Notes under the pieces: generated by a model
Told to the model about the DNA's origin: nothing
What the model saw: only the letters and a program-made list of their open reading frames with translations
Database searches by the model: none
Shown here: piece after piece, positions 51,048 through 61,287 of the stretch
Layout: each line of letters begins with the position of its first letter
How positions within the stretch are numbered: the stretch's first letter is position 1
Made by a program: the position numbers and the translations under genes
From: Methylobacterium oryzihabitans
GTDB lineage: Bacteria > Pseudomonadota > Alphaproteobacteria > Rhizobiales > Beijerinckiaceae
Direction of reading: 5' to 3'
DNA length: 64,000 nt
Assembly: GCF_004004555.2 (NCBI RefSeq)
Contig: NZ_SACP01000026.1
Coordinates: forward strand, 24,219 to 88,218

Positions 51048-51787
51048 ATGGATCACGATACGATGCGCCGGGCGACGGCCGAGTTCTTCGGCACGTTCTG
51101 GCCACCTTCGGCGGTTGCGGCGCCGCGGTGCTCTCGGCGGCGTTCCCGGAACTCGGCATCGGCTTCCTCGGCGTCGCGTTCGCGTTCGGCTTCACCGTGC
51201 TGACGATGGCCTACGCCGTCGGCCACATCTCCGGCGGCCACTTCAACCCGGCCGTCACGCTCGGCCTGTGGTCGGCCAACCGCTGCGCCACCCGGCACGT
51301 CCTGCCCTACATCGTCGCCCAGGTGATCGGTGCCGTCCTGGCGGCGGCGATCCTCTACGCCATCGCGTCGGGCAAGGCGGGATGGACCCCGAACGGCTTC
51401 GCCTCGAACGGCTACGGCGACCTCAGCCCCGGCAAGTACGGCCTCGCCGCCTGCCTGCTCACCGAAGTCCTGGCGACGTTCTTCTTCCTGTTCATCATCA
51501 TCGGCACCACCTCGCGCGGGGCCGCGGTCGGCTTCGCCGGCATCCCGATTGGCTTCGCCCTGGTGCTGATTCACCTGATCTCGATCCCGGTGACCAACAC
51601 CTCGGTCAACCCGGCCCGCAGCACCGGCCCGGCGCTGTTCGCCGGCGGCGAGCATGTCGGGCAGCTCTGGCTGTTCTGGCTCGCGCCGATCGTCGGCGCG
51701 ATGGCGGCGGGCGCCCTGGCCCGCTGGCTCTACGAGCCGGCGGACGCCGTCGAGACCACCGTGGTCGAGAAGCGGGCCACCGCCTGA
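51048..51787 (+). pseudogene. aqpZ: Aquaporin Z gene with an apparent one-base deletion
   Basis: Water-channel gene. The start ATG at 51048 has an excellent GGGAGG site and encodes MDHDTMRRATAEFFGTFW, the normal AqpZ beginning. After TTCTGG (51096-51101) the frame must change to continue as TFGGCGAAVLSAAFPELG. Inserting one T (CTC for Leu) would restore FGTFWLTFGGCG, matching E. coli FGTFWLVFGGCG. The rest is intact: both NPA boxes (HFNPAVT and VNPARS), the filter-region GHISGGH, and six helices in all. Upstream in-frame starts for the second part (GTG 51014) would give a wrong first helix. Either a recent inactivating mutation or a sequence error. Confidence 0.85.
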
Positions 51788-51830
51788 CGCCCGGCGCCGG
51801 GGCGATCGCCCCGGCCCGCGGCGCTCATAC

Positions 51831-51868
51831 CCTCGCGCCTTCGAACAGACTTGTTCGAAGGCGCGAGG
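51831..51868. repeat. 17-bp perfect hairpin between aqpZ and parE
   Basis: CCTCGCGCCTTCGAACA (51831-51847) and its exact complement (51852-51868) flank a GACT loop, 43 bases past the aqpZ stop. No T-tract follows. A second, related hairpin lies 36 bases further on. It probably ends or protects transcripts from the two convergent genes. Confidence 0.6.
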
Positions 51869-51903
51869 CAAGCCCGAATGGGCGTCGGCGCTGATGCACG
51901 GTA

Positions 51904-51935
51904 CGCCTTCGCATCGACCCGTCGGTGCGAAGGCG
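51904..51935. repeat. Second hairpin between aqpZ and parE, sharing CGCCTTCG
   Basis: CGCCTTCGCA (51904-51913) pairs with TGCGAAGGCG (51926-51935). Inside it, CGAC/GTCG adds four more pairs. The arms share CGCCTTCG with the preceding hairpin, so the two are likely related copies. It lies 9 bases from the parE stop codon. Confidence 0.55.
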
Positions 51936-51943
51936 CCAGGATA

Positions 51944-54091
<2,148 letters not shown>

Positions 54092-54315
54092 CCTCTCCCT
54101 ATACCGGAACAAACCGGAAACAGAAAGGGCGCCCGTGGCCGGGCGGGCGTGGTGGAACGGCGCGGCTCGCCGGCCGATGGTCACCGGATCGTAAACAGGA
54201 TCGGTTAAGAACGCGTCATCCGGATGTCGTCGGAATGCGGCAGGGAACCAAACCGGTGCTTTACGGGTTCCTGCTACGACGCTTGCGTGATCCCGACGCC
54301 ACGGAGATGCCCGCG

Positions 54316-54510
54316 ATGACCGCCGCCGCCCGACACGCGCATCACATGTCCCTGCGCCGCGCCGAGCACGCCGCTGGCCTCGCCTTCGGCTTTCACGACG
54401 AGCCGACCCTCCGGCCGGTGACCGCCCTGCGGCGGTTCGTGGCGCCGGTCGCCGTCGTGGTCACGGCCACCGGGGCGGCCTTCGCGGCGACCTTCGCCTG
54501 GGCGCTCTGA
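54316..54510 (+). CDS. Predicted single-helix membrane mini-protein
   Basis: 64 aa from the ATG at 54316, which has ACGGAG 8 bases upstream; an ATG at 54307 in the same frame is nearly on top of that site. The first half is histidine- and arginine-rich (ARHAHHMSLRRAEHAAG), and the second half is one hydrophobic helix (RFVAPVAVVVTATGAAFAATFAWAL) ending at the C-terminus, so it would be a tail-anchored membrane protein. I know no family. It lies between parE (divergent) and ppdK. Codon use and the ribosome site support a real gene, but its shortness leaves doubt. Confidence 0.5.
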   Translation: MTAAARHAHHMSLRRAEHAAGLAFGFHDEPTLRPVTALRRFVAPVAVVVTATGAAFAATFAWAL

Positions 54511-54688
54511 CGTCCTCCACGCCGGTCCAGCTATCGTTTTTCCACCGCGTTGCGAACCTCCGCAGCGCGGTTCCGCCTGTCTAGGCATTCGTCCGCCCGC
54601 CGCGAGCGTGACCGTTCATCTTGCGTTGTGCTGCGGGATGGTCCAACCCGGCGGAATGGCGGAACCCCGCACAACGGACGGAAGCACC

Positions 54689-57364
54689 ATGGCGAAGTGG
54701 GTCTACACCTTCGGCGACGGACGCGCCGAGGGTCAGTCGTCGATGCGCAACCTGCTCGGCGGCAAGGGCGCGAACCTCGCCGAGATGTCCAATCTCGGCC
54801 TGCCGGTGCCCCCGGGCTTCACCATCACCACCGAGGTCTGCACCTACTACTACGACCACGGCAACCAGTACCCGCCCGAGCTGGAGGGCGAGGTCGCCGC
54901 CGCCCTGGAGGCCGTCGGCACGCTGACCGGCCGCCGCTTCGGCGACGCGACCCTGCCGCTGCTGGTCTCGGTGCGGTCCGGCGCCCGCGCGTCGATGCCC
55001 GGCATGATGGACACGGTGCTCAACCTCGGCCTCAACGACGCCACCGTCGAGGCCCTGGCCAAGGATGCCGGCGACCCGCGCTTCGCCTACGACAGCTACC
55101 GCCGCTTCATCACCATGTACTCGAACGTCGTGCTCGGCGTGGAGCACCACACCTTCGAGGAGGCGCTGGAGCACTACAAGGATTCGAAGGGCCTCACCCT
55201 CGACACCGAATTGTCCGCCGACGACTGGAAGCACCTCATCGGCCAGTACAAGGCGATCGTAAAGCGCGAGCTCGGCGAGGACTTCCCGCAGGACCCGCAG
55301 GCCCAGCTCTGGGGCGCGATCGGCGCGGTGTTCGGCTCGTGGATGAACCCGCGCGCCAACAAGTACCGCGAATTGCACAACATCCCGGCGAGCTGGGGCA
55401 CCGCGGTCAACGTTCAGGCCATGGTGTTCGGCAACATGGGCGAGACCTCGGCCACCGGGGTCGCCTTCACCCGCAACCCCTCCACCGGCGAGAAGGCGCT
55501 CTACGGCGAGTTCCTCATCAACGCCCAGGGCGAGGACGTGGTGGCGGGCATCCGCACGCCGCAGGACATCACCGAGGCCGCCCGCATCGAATCCGGCTCC
55601 GACAAGCCGTCGATGGAGCGGGCGATGCCCGAGGCCTACGGCGAGCTGGTGCGGATCTACGGCCTGCTCGAGCAGCACTACCGTGACATGCAGGACATGG
55701 AATTCACGGTCGAGAAGGGCAAGCTCTGGATGCTCCAGACCCGCAACGGCAAGCGCACCGCCAAGGCGGCCCTGCGCATCGCCGTGGAACTGGCGGGCGA
55801 GGGCCTCATCACCCACCGGGAGGCGGTCGGCCGCGTGGAGCCGGCTTCCCTCGACCAGCTCCTGCACCCGACCATCGACCCGAAGGCCGAGCGCAAGGTC
55901 ATCGCCACCGGCCTGCCGGCCTCGCCGGGCGCGGCGAGCGGCGAGATCGTGTTCAACTCCGAGGAGGCCGAGGCCGCCCGCAAGGCCGGCCGCAAGGTGA
56001 TCCTGGTCCGGATCGAGACCTCGCCCGAGGACATCCACGGCATGCACGCCGCCGAGGGCATCCTGACGACGCGCGGCGGCATGACCTCGCACGCGGCGGT
56101 GGTCGCCCGCGGCATGGGCAAGCCCTGCGTGTCGGGCGCCGGCTCGATCCGGGTCGACTACGCCGCCCGCACCCTCACGGTCGGCGGCGTCAGCCTCAAG
56201 GCCGGCGAGCGCATCACTATCGACGGCGCCAACGGGCAGGTGATCCAGGGCGAGGTGGCGATGCTGGAGCCCGAGCTGTCGGGCGACTTCGCCACCCTGA
56301 TGGTCTGGGCCGACGAGGTCCGCACCATGAAGGTGCGCACCAACGCCGAGACCCCGAAGGACGCCCGCGCCGCCCGCAACTACGGCGCCGAGGGCATCGG
56401 CCTGTGCCGGACCGAGCACATGTTCTTCGAGGGCAACCGCATCACCGCGGTGCGCGAGATGATCCTCGCCGACGACGCCGAGGGCCGCCGCGCCGCGCTC
56501 GCCAAGCTGCTGCCCTACCAGCGCCAGGACTTCGTCGAGCTGTTCACGATCATGTCGGGCCTGCCGGTGACGATCCGCCTGCTCGATCCCCCGCTGCACG
56601 AGTTCCTGCCCAAGCCCGAGGAGGTCGAGGCCTTCGCCGCCGAGACCGGCCTGCCGGCCGACAAGCTGCGCTCGCGCATGAACGAGCTGCACGAATCGAA
56701 CCCGATGCTCGGCTTCCGCGGCTGCCGCCTCGCGATCCTCTACCCCGAGATCGCCGAGATGCAGGCGCGGGCGATCTTCGAGGCCGCGGTCGAGGCCGGC
56801 AAGACCACCGGCGCGCCGATCATCCCCGAGGTGATGGTGCCGCTGGTCTTCACCAGGGCCGAGCTGGACCTCGTCAAGGCCCGCATCGACGCGATGGCGG
56901 CGGCGGTCGCCGAGGAGACCGGCACGCGGGTCGAGTATCAGGTCGGCACGATGATCGAGCTGCCGCGGGCGGCGCTGAAGGCCGCCGACATCGCCGGCTC
57001 GGCGGAGTTCTTCTCGTTCGGCACCAACGACCTGACCCAGACGACGCTGGGCATCAGCCGCGACGACGCCGGGACGTTCCTCGGCACCTACACCAAGAAG
57101 GGCATCCTGCCCGCCGACCCGTTCGTGTCGATCGACCAGGAGGGCGTCGGCGAACTGGTGAAGCTCGCCGCCGAGCGCGGCCGGGGCGTGCGCGCCGGGC
57201 TGAAGCTCGGCATCTGCGGCGAGCACGGCGGCGACCCCGACTCGGTGGCGTTCTGCCAGGAGGTCGGCCTCGACTACGTGTCGTGCTCGCCCTTCCGGGT
57301 GCCGATCGCCCGCCTCGCCGCCGCCCAGGCGGCGCTGAGCACCAAGGCGCCGAGCCAGGCCTGA
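54689..57364 (+). CDS. ppdK: Pyruvate, phosphate dikinase
   Basis: Interconverts pyruvate + ATP + Pi and PEP + AMP + PPi; 891 aa, full length. The N-terminal nucleotide-binding domain begins VYTFGDG and contains LLGGKGANLAEMSNLGLPVPPGFTIT-type sequence and SVRSGARASMPGMMDTVLNLG. The swivelling domain carries catalytic His468 in TRGGMTSHAAVVARGMG. The C-terminal PEP/pyruvate barrel shows GIGLCRTEHMFF, NPMLGFRGCRL and Cys843 in ICGEHGGDP. GGAAGCACC precedes the ATG. In methylotrophs PPDK can supply PEP for serine-cycle or gluconeogenic flux and for the glucan pathway; no such gene adjoins it here. Confidence 0.96.
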   Translation: MAKWVYTFGDGRAEGQSSMRNLLGGKGANLAEMSNLGLPVPPGFTITTEVCTYYYDHGNQYPPELEGEVAAALEAVGTLTGRRFGDATLPLLVSVRSGARASMPGMMDTVLNLGLNDATVEALAKDAGDPRFAYDSYRRFITMYSNVVLGVEHHTFEEALEHYKDSKGLTLDTELSADDWKHLIGQYKAIVKRELGEDFPQDPQAQLWGAIGAVFGSWMNPRANKYRELHNIPASWGTAVNVQAMVFGNMGETSATGVAFTRNPSTGEKALYGEFLINAQGEDVVAGIRTPQDITEAARIESGSDKPSMERAMPEAYGELVRIYGLLEQHYRDMQDMEFTVEKGKLWMLQTRNGKRTAKAALRIAVELAGEGLITHREAVGRVEPASLDQLLHPTIDPKAERKVIATGLPASPGAASGEIVFNSEEAEAARKAGRKVILVRIETSPEDIHGMHAAEGILTTRGGMTSHAAVVARGMGKPCVSGAGSIRVDYAARTLTVGGVSLKAGERITIDGANGQVIQGEVAMLEPELSGDFATLMVWADEVRTMKVRTNAETPKDARAARNYGAEGIGLCRTEHMFFEGNRITAVREMILADDAEGRRAALAKLLPYQRQDFVELFTIMSGLPVTIRLLDPPLHEFLPKPEEVEAFAAETGLPADKLRSRMNELHESNPMLGFRGCRLAILYPEIAEMQARAIFEAAVEAGKTTGAPIIPEVMVPLVFTRAELDLVKARIDAMAAAVAEETGTRVEYQVGTMIELPRAALKAADIAGSAEFFSFGTNDLTQTTLGISRDDAGTFLGTYTKKGILPADPFVSIDQEGVGELVKLAAERGRGVRAGLKLGICGEHGGDPDSVAFCQEVGLDYVSCSPFRVPIARLAAAQAALSTKAPSQA

Positions 57365-57383
57365 GCCCAGGCGTCGACCGGCC

Positions 57384-57401
57384 CCGGGACAGCCGTCCCG
57401 G
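57384..57401. terminator. Hairpin after ppdK
   Basis: CCGGGAC (57384-57390) pairs with GTCCCGG (57395-57401) around AGCC, 20 bases past the ppdK stop. No T-tract follows, so its strength as a terminator is uncertain. Confidence 0.4.
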
Positions 57402-57490
57402 AGCCGGGTTAACCCTCCCGCAACCATACCGTCGCGATAGTTCGCCCGGGCCGCGTTCCGGCCCACGGGTTCATCGCGGGGCCGGGTGGC

Positions 57491-58798
57491 GTGCGTCAGA
57501 GGCGAGTGCAGCGAGTGATCTGGCCGGCGGACGGGTCGCCCGTCCGTGCCGTGGCGCCCCGCCCCGGGCGGACCCCCGCCCTCCGGCTGCGCGGCGTGCG
57601 CTGGCTCTGCGCCGCGGTGGCGCCCTGGATGATGGGCGCCGGCCTCCTCGTCTCCTTCACGGCCTCCGCCGGCTACGAGACCTCCGCCGGCGCGAGCGCG
57701 GTCGCGGGCCTCGCCGCCCGGGCGGTGCCGCCGCTGCCGCGCGGCGGCCTCGTCGGGCCGGTCTCGCTGTCCGGGATGCTGCGGCCCGGCCTGACCCTCG
57801 ATTCCGAATCGCTGCACGACGCCCTGAAGGCGGGCGCCGGCCTCCATCCGCTGCCGCAGCGCGACCACAAGGCCGACCCGCTCGCCCCGGTCCGGGTCGG
57901 GGCGGAACGGCGCGGCCCAGTCCCGGCCCGGGGCTGGCTCGGCGCCCCCGCGGCAGGGATCGCCGCGGCCCTCACCCCCGGCCCGGCGACCTGGAACCCC
58001 GACCTCGAACCCGAGGCCGGCTTCGTGCCGCTCCCGCCCGACGCCGCCGACCGCGCGGCGGAGAGTTCGCCGGTCGGCGGCGCCTCGGACGCGACCCGCG
58101 GCGACGGCGCCGGCGGCCAGACCCGCGAGGAGGCCGGATTCGGCCCGCGCAAGGGCCGGCCGGGCGGCGCCACGCCGGCGGTGCCGCGGGCGGTCGCCCT
58201 GTCCTCGACCCCCCCGGCGCCCGCCGACGCGACGCCGGTCGAGGTCGCGGCGGCCCCGGTGTCCGGCGGCCTGCTGTCGCCGCGCCTCGACCGCCGCCCC
58301 GGCGTCACCGCGGCGGCCCGCCTCACCCCCGAGGCCGCCCCGGACGACGAGGCGCGGCGCCGCTACGCCGACGTCATCACGCCCGATCAGGCCGAGAAGG
58401 AGCAGCGCTGCCTCGCCGAGGCGGTGTATTTCGAGGCCCGCGGCGAGTCCGAGCAGGGGCAGGCGGCGGTGGCCCAGGTGGTGCTCAACCGCACCAAGAG
58501 CGGGCTCTACCCGTCGAACATCTGCGGCGTGGTCTACCAGAACCGGCACCGCTTCATGGGCTGCCAGTTCTCCTTCGCCTGCGAGGGCAAGTCCCTGCGC
58601 ATCACCGACGACGCCTCGTGGCAGACCGCGACCCGCGTCGCCCGCGAGGTGGTCGAGGGCCGCACCTACCTCGCCGATGTCGGCAACGCGACGCACTACC
58701 ACGCCGACTACGTCAAGCCGCGCTGGTCGCGCCGGCTCAAGAAGATGGACGTGATCGGCCGCCACATCTTCTACCAGCTCAAGCCCGGCCAGACCTGA
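57491..58798 (+). CDS. SleB-type cell-wall hydrolase
   Basis: 435-aa exported or membrane-anchored hydrolase. A hydrophobic helix (about residues 37-60, LCAAVAPWMMGAGLLVSFTASAG) follows a basic N-terminus. A long low-complexity proline/alanine/glycine region (about 70-290) comes next, and then a C-terminal hydrolase_2 (SleB) domain with CLAEAVYFEARGES (catalytic Glu), AAVAQVVLNRTKSGLYPSNICGVVYQ-type sequence and THYHADYVKPRW. Four cysteines in the domain may pair. SleB enzymes cleave cortex or vegetative peptidoglycan; in these non-sporing bacteria the role is wall remodelling. GTG start at 57491, no strong ribosome site. A dispersed repeat follows. Confidence 0.88.
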   Translation: MRQRRVQRVIWPADGSPVRAVAPRPGRTPALRLRGVRWLCAAVAPWMMGAGLLVSFTASAGYETSAGASAVAGLAARAVPPLPRGGLVGPVSLSGMLRPGLTLDSESLHDALKAGAGLHPLPQRDHKADPLAPVRVGAERRGPVPARGWLGAPAAGIAAALTPGPATWNPDLEPEAGFVPLPPDAADRAAESSPVGGASDATRGDGAGGQTREEAGFGPRKGRPGGATPAVPRAVALSSTPPAPADATPVEVAAAPVSGGLLSPRLDRRPGVTAAARLTPEAAPDDEARRRYADVITPDQAEKEQRCLAEAVYFEARGESEQGQAAVAQVVLNRTKSGLYPSNICGVVYQNRHRFMGCQFSFACEGKSLRITDDASWQTATRVAREVVEGRTYLADVGNATHYHADYVKPRWSRRLKKMDVIGRHIFYQLKPGQT

Positions 58799-58810
58799 GC
58801 CGGACGCTCG

Positions 58811-58941
58811 TCATCCGGTTGCCGACTGATTGCTTCAGGCGATCCTGGCGGATCGCCTCCGCAATGCGGAAACCGGCTTCGCTCAGGCGCCGCGCGGGCT
58901 GGTGATACGGATTTCGGACGGGATCGTCCGAAAACCGTATC
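58811..58941 (-). repeat. Dispersed hairpin-bearing repeat, copy B
   Basis: On the minus strand this matches copy A at 3191: a terminal hairpin (GATACGG... at 58904-58920 with its complement at 58925-58941, one mismatch in 17 bp), then GTATCACCAGCCCGCGCGG, then TGAGCGAAGCCGGTT-CCGCAT-GCGGA-GCGATC, then AACCGGATGA. It lies between the convergent SleB and small membrane-protein genes, and its hairpin overlaps the latter's stop codon. No ORF is present. Confidence 0.72.
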
Positions 58942-59212
58942 AGATCCCGTTGTCCCACTGCCGCTCGATGAAGCGGCGGCGCCGGCGCCAGGACACGAAC
59001 GAGCGGGCGGCGTAGCCGAGGGCGGCGCCGGTGAGGAGCAGCACCAGCAGGGCCGCCGGGGCGACGAGGAAGCTCAGCACGCAGCCGGCGGCGATCCCGG
59101 CCGCGAAGGCGAGCGGCAGGTGACGCCGCAGCACCACCTCCTGCCGGCCGGCCGCGATGTCGGCCCGGGCCGTTTTCAGGCTGTCCTCGATCCAGACCTT
59201 CAGCGTGTTCAT
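58940..59212 (-). CDS. Small membrane protein with two transmembrane helices
   Basis: 90-aa protein I do not recognise. The N-terminal 30 residues are amphipathic and charged (TLKVWIEDSLKTARADIAAG). Two close hydrophobic helices follow (HLPLAFAAGIAAGCVLSFLV and ALLVLLLTGAALGYAARSFV), then a strongly basic tail (SWRRRRRFIERQWDNGI). It would be a hairpin in the inner membrane with both ends in the cytoplasm. The ATG at 59212 has GGATCTCCG upstream; the frame is open further upstream without a good site. Convergent with the SleB-type hydrolase gene across a dispersed repeat. Confidence 0.68.
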   Translation of the reverse strand: MNTLKVWIEDSLKTARADIAAGRQEVVLRRHLPLAFAAGIAAGCVLSFLVAPAALLVLLLTGAALGYAARSFVSWRRRRRFIERQWDNGI

Positions 59213-59608
59213 CGGAGATCCGGCCGTTCCGTCGTCCCGGGTTGCGCTCGCGCGCGACGATAGGGAGGAAGCCGCCCGGCCGCAATCCGGACGCGCCGCG
59301 GCGATCGCGGCCGCCGGCCGGCTCCGGCCGATCGGGAATCCACAGATTTTTATGAATCCGCGACAGGGTTGACGAAGTCTTCCGCCGGTATCGTGTCGCG
59401 AGCAGCAGGTCCGACCTCGTCGAATTCGCTTAAAGTTGAGAGATCCTGACACCGTTGCAGAGAAGTGCGTAGTCGTCCCGGAGGACGGTTTTACCCTCCC
59501 GGGGGATTCGGCTTGCCGGTGGGGCGGGAAGGCGGCTTCTTGGACTCCACGAAGCGTGGCCGCGGAAGGCCCCGCGCCGCCACCTGCCCCAACCCGAGGA
59601 TTGCTCCC
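59213..59608. other. 396-bp intergenic region between divergent small genes
   Basis: This holds the promoters of the small membrane-protein gene and of the secreted repeat-protein gene. Lower-GC tracts occur at about 59335-59455 (CACAGATTTTTATGAATCC and CGCTTAAAGTTGAGAG). A TTGACG at about 59369 followed by TATCGT is weakly promoter-like with a short spacer. A dyad GGAGG/CCTCC (59479-59502) lies in the leader. I see no ORF with a ribosome site. Confidence 0.4.
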
Positions 59609-60190
59609 ATGACGACCCCGGCCGCCCGCCTTACGGCCATGCTCGCCTTCGCGGCGGGCTCACTCCTCGCCGCCCCGGCCTTCGCGGGCGGGTACGGCTG
59701 CACCACCGACTGCTACCGTCGCGTGTCGACGCCGCCGGTCTACGACACGGTGTCCGAGCAGGTGATGGTGCGGCCGCCGCGCACGATCCGCCGGGTGGTG
59801 CCGCCGGTCTTCGACGTGGTGAGCGAGCAGGTCGTCGTCGCCCCGGCCCGCCGGGTCTGGCAGACCTCGATCGACGCCTACGGCCAGGAGGTCGGCTGCT
59901 GGGTGACGATCCCGGCCCAGGTCGCCACCCGCCAGCGCCGCGTCATGGTCTCGCCGCCGCAGGCGGTGGCCGAGGTGGTGCCCCCGGCCTACGCCACCGT
60001 GCAGCGGCAGGTCCTGGTCGCGCCCGCCCGCTCCGGCTGGGTGCCGGCCGGCGGCCCGGCCCCGTTCGCCGGTCCGCGCCCGGTCGGCTATCCGGGCGTC
60101 TACGGCCCGGCCGGCGGCGGACTCGGCTTCAACCTCGGCGGCTACGACTACGTCGTCGGTGCCCGCGGCAGCATCTACGACGGATACTGA
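59609..60190 (+). CDS. Secreted protein with three imperfect internal repeats
   Basis: 193-aa exported protein of unknown function. A signal peptide (TAMLAFAAGSLLAAPAFA, cleavage near AFA-GG) precedes a CTTDC cysteine pair. Three related units follow: PPVYDTVSEQVMVRPPRTI, PPVFDVVSEQVVVAPARRV and PPAYATVQRQVLVAPARSG. Each has the form PP-x-Y/F-x-x-V-x-x-Q-V-x-V-x-P. A loop with one cysteine (EVGCWVTIPAQVATR) lies between units 2 and 3. The tail is glycine/tyrosine-rich. The beta-strand-like repeats suggest a small extracellular or outer-surface fold. ATG at 59609 with CGAGGA upstream. It is monocistronic by spacing. Confidence 0.75.
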   Translation: MTTPAARLTAMLAFAAGSLLAAPAFAGGYGCTTDCYRRVSTPPVYDTVSEQVMVRPPRTIRRVVPPVFDVVSEQVVVAPARRVWQTSIDAYGQEVGCWVTIPAQVATRQRRVMVSPPQAVAEVVPPAYATVQRQVLVAPARSGWVPAGGPAPFAGPRPVGYPGVYGPAGGGLGFNLGGYDYVVGARGSIYDGY

Positions 60191-60259
60191 CGAACCCGCG
60201 AGGCTTGCCGCTGCGCCCGGAGCGACCCACAACCACCCCGAACGACAGGGGAGGACGAG

Positions 60260-61246
60260 ATGGGCAGCTTCCGGGCCGTGGTGATCGAGAAGGGCGAGGG
60301 CGGGCAGCGCGCCGCGCTCGCGACCTTCGACGAGGCCGACCTGATGGAGGGCGACGTCACCGTGCGGGTGACGCACTCGACCCTCAACTACAAGGACGGG
60401 CTCGCGCTGACCGGGCAGGCGCCGGTGGTGCGCCGGTTCCCGATGATCCCCGGCATCGACTTCGCCGGCATCGTCGAGACCTCGGACCATCCGGACTGGA
60501 AGCCCGGCGACGCGGTGGTACTCAACGGCTGGGGCCTCGGCGAGACCCATCTCGGGTCGTACGCCGAGAAGGCGCGGGTGAAGGGCGAGTGGCTGGTGCC
60601 GCTGCCGGCGAGCCTGACGCCGCACCAAGCGATGGCGATCGGCACCGCCGGCTACACCGCGATGCTGAGCGTGCTGGCGCTGGAGCGCCACGGCCTCGCC
60701 CCGGGCGCCGGCCCGGCGGTCGTCACGGGCGCGGCCGGCGGCGTCGGTTCGGTGGCGGTGGCGCTGCTCGCCCGCGCCGGCTGGCACGTCCTCGCGGTCA
60801 CCGGGCGTGAGCAGGAGGCCGAATACCTGCGCGGCCTCGGCGCCGCCGAGATCCTGCCGCGCGACGAACTGGCCAGGCCCCCGAAGCCGCTCGCCAAGGA
60901 GCGCTGGGCGGCGGGCATCGACGCCGTCGGCTCGACCACCCTCGCCAACGTCCTGTCGATGACCCGATACGGCGGGGCGGTGGCCGCCTGCGGGCTCGCC
61001 GCCGGCATGGACCTGCCGACCTCGGTCGCCCCGTTCATCCTGCGCGGCATCGCGCTCTACGGCATCGACAGCGTGATGGCGCCGCCGGCCCTGCGCCGCG
61101 AGGCCTGGACCCGGCTCGCCCGCGATCTCGACCCCGCCGCCCTCGCGGCGATGACCACCACGATCGGCCTCGACCGGGTGTTCGAGGCGGCGCCGGAGAT
61201 CCTGGCCGGCCGGGTGCGCGGCCGGACCGTGGTCGAGATCGGCTGA
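60260..61246 (+). CDS. acuI: Acrylyl-CoA reductase-like MDR oxidoreductase (AcuI/YhdH family)
   Basis: NADPH-dependent medium-chain reductase without zinc, 328 aa. Family features are STLNYKDGLALTG, MIPGIDFAGIVE, GTAGYTAMLSV, the Rossmann motif VTGAAGGVGSVAVALLA, and the late SVMAPPALRREAW with VGSTTLANVL. In Rhodobacter and E. coli this family reduces acryloyl-CoA to propionyl-CoA, which detoxifies acrylate from 3-hydroxypropionate or DMSP breakdown. The substrate here is inferred from the family. The ATG has GGGGAGGACGAG directly upstream. Followed 41 bases later by a GreA-like gene on the same strand. Confidence 0.87.
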   Translation: MGSFRAVVIEKGEGGQRAALATFDEADLMEGDVTVRVTHSTLNYKDGLALTGQAPVVRRFPMIPGIDFAGIVETSDHPDWKPGDAVVLNGWGLGETHLGSYAEKARVKGEWLVPLPASLTPHQAMAIGTAGYTAMLSVLALERHGLAPGAGPAVVTGAAGGVGSVAVALLARAGWHVLAVTGREQEAEYLRGLGAAEILPRDELARPPKPLAKERWAAGIDAVGSTTLANVLSMTRYGGAVAACGLAAGMDLPTSVAPFILRGIALYGIDSVMAPPALRREAWTRLARDLDPAALAAMTTTIGLDRVFEAAPEILAGRVRGRTVVEIG

Positions 61247-61287
61247 AGGCGCGGAACCGCGGCGGCGCTTCCGGCATTGCTCACGGC

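Noticed and set aside
51014..51787. An alternative aquaporin start at GTG 51014
   Set aside because: It has no ribosome site and replaces the conserved first helix with unrelated sequence. The ATG at 51048 with GGGAGG encodes the proper N-terminus.
54581..58765. A 1394-codon minus-strand open frame opposite ppdK and the SleB-type gene
   Set aside because: Low-complexity translation and complete overlap with well-supported plus-strand genes.
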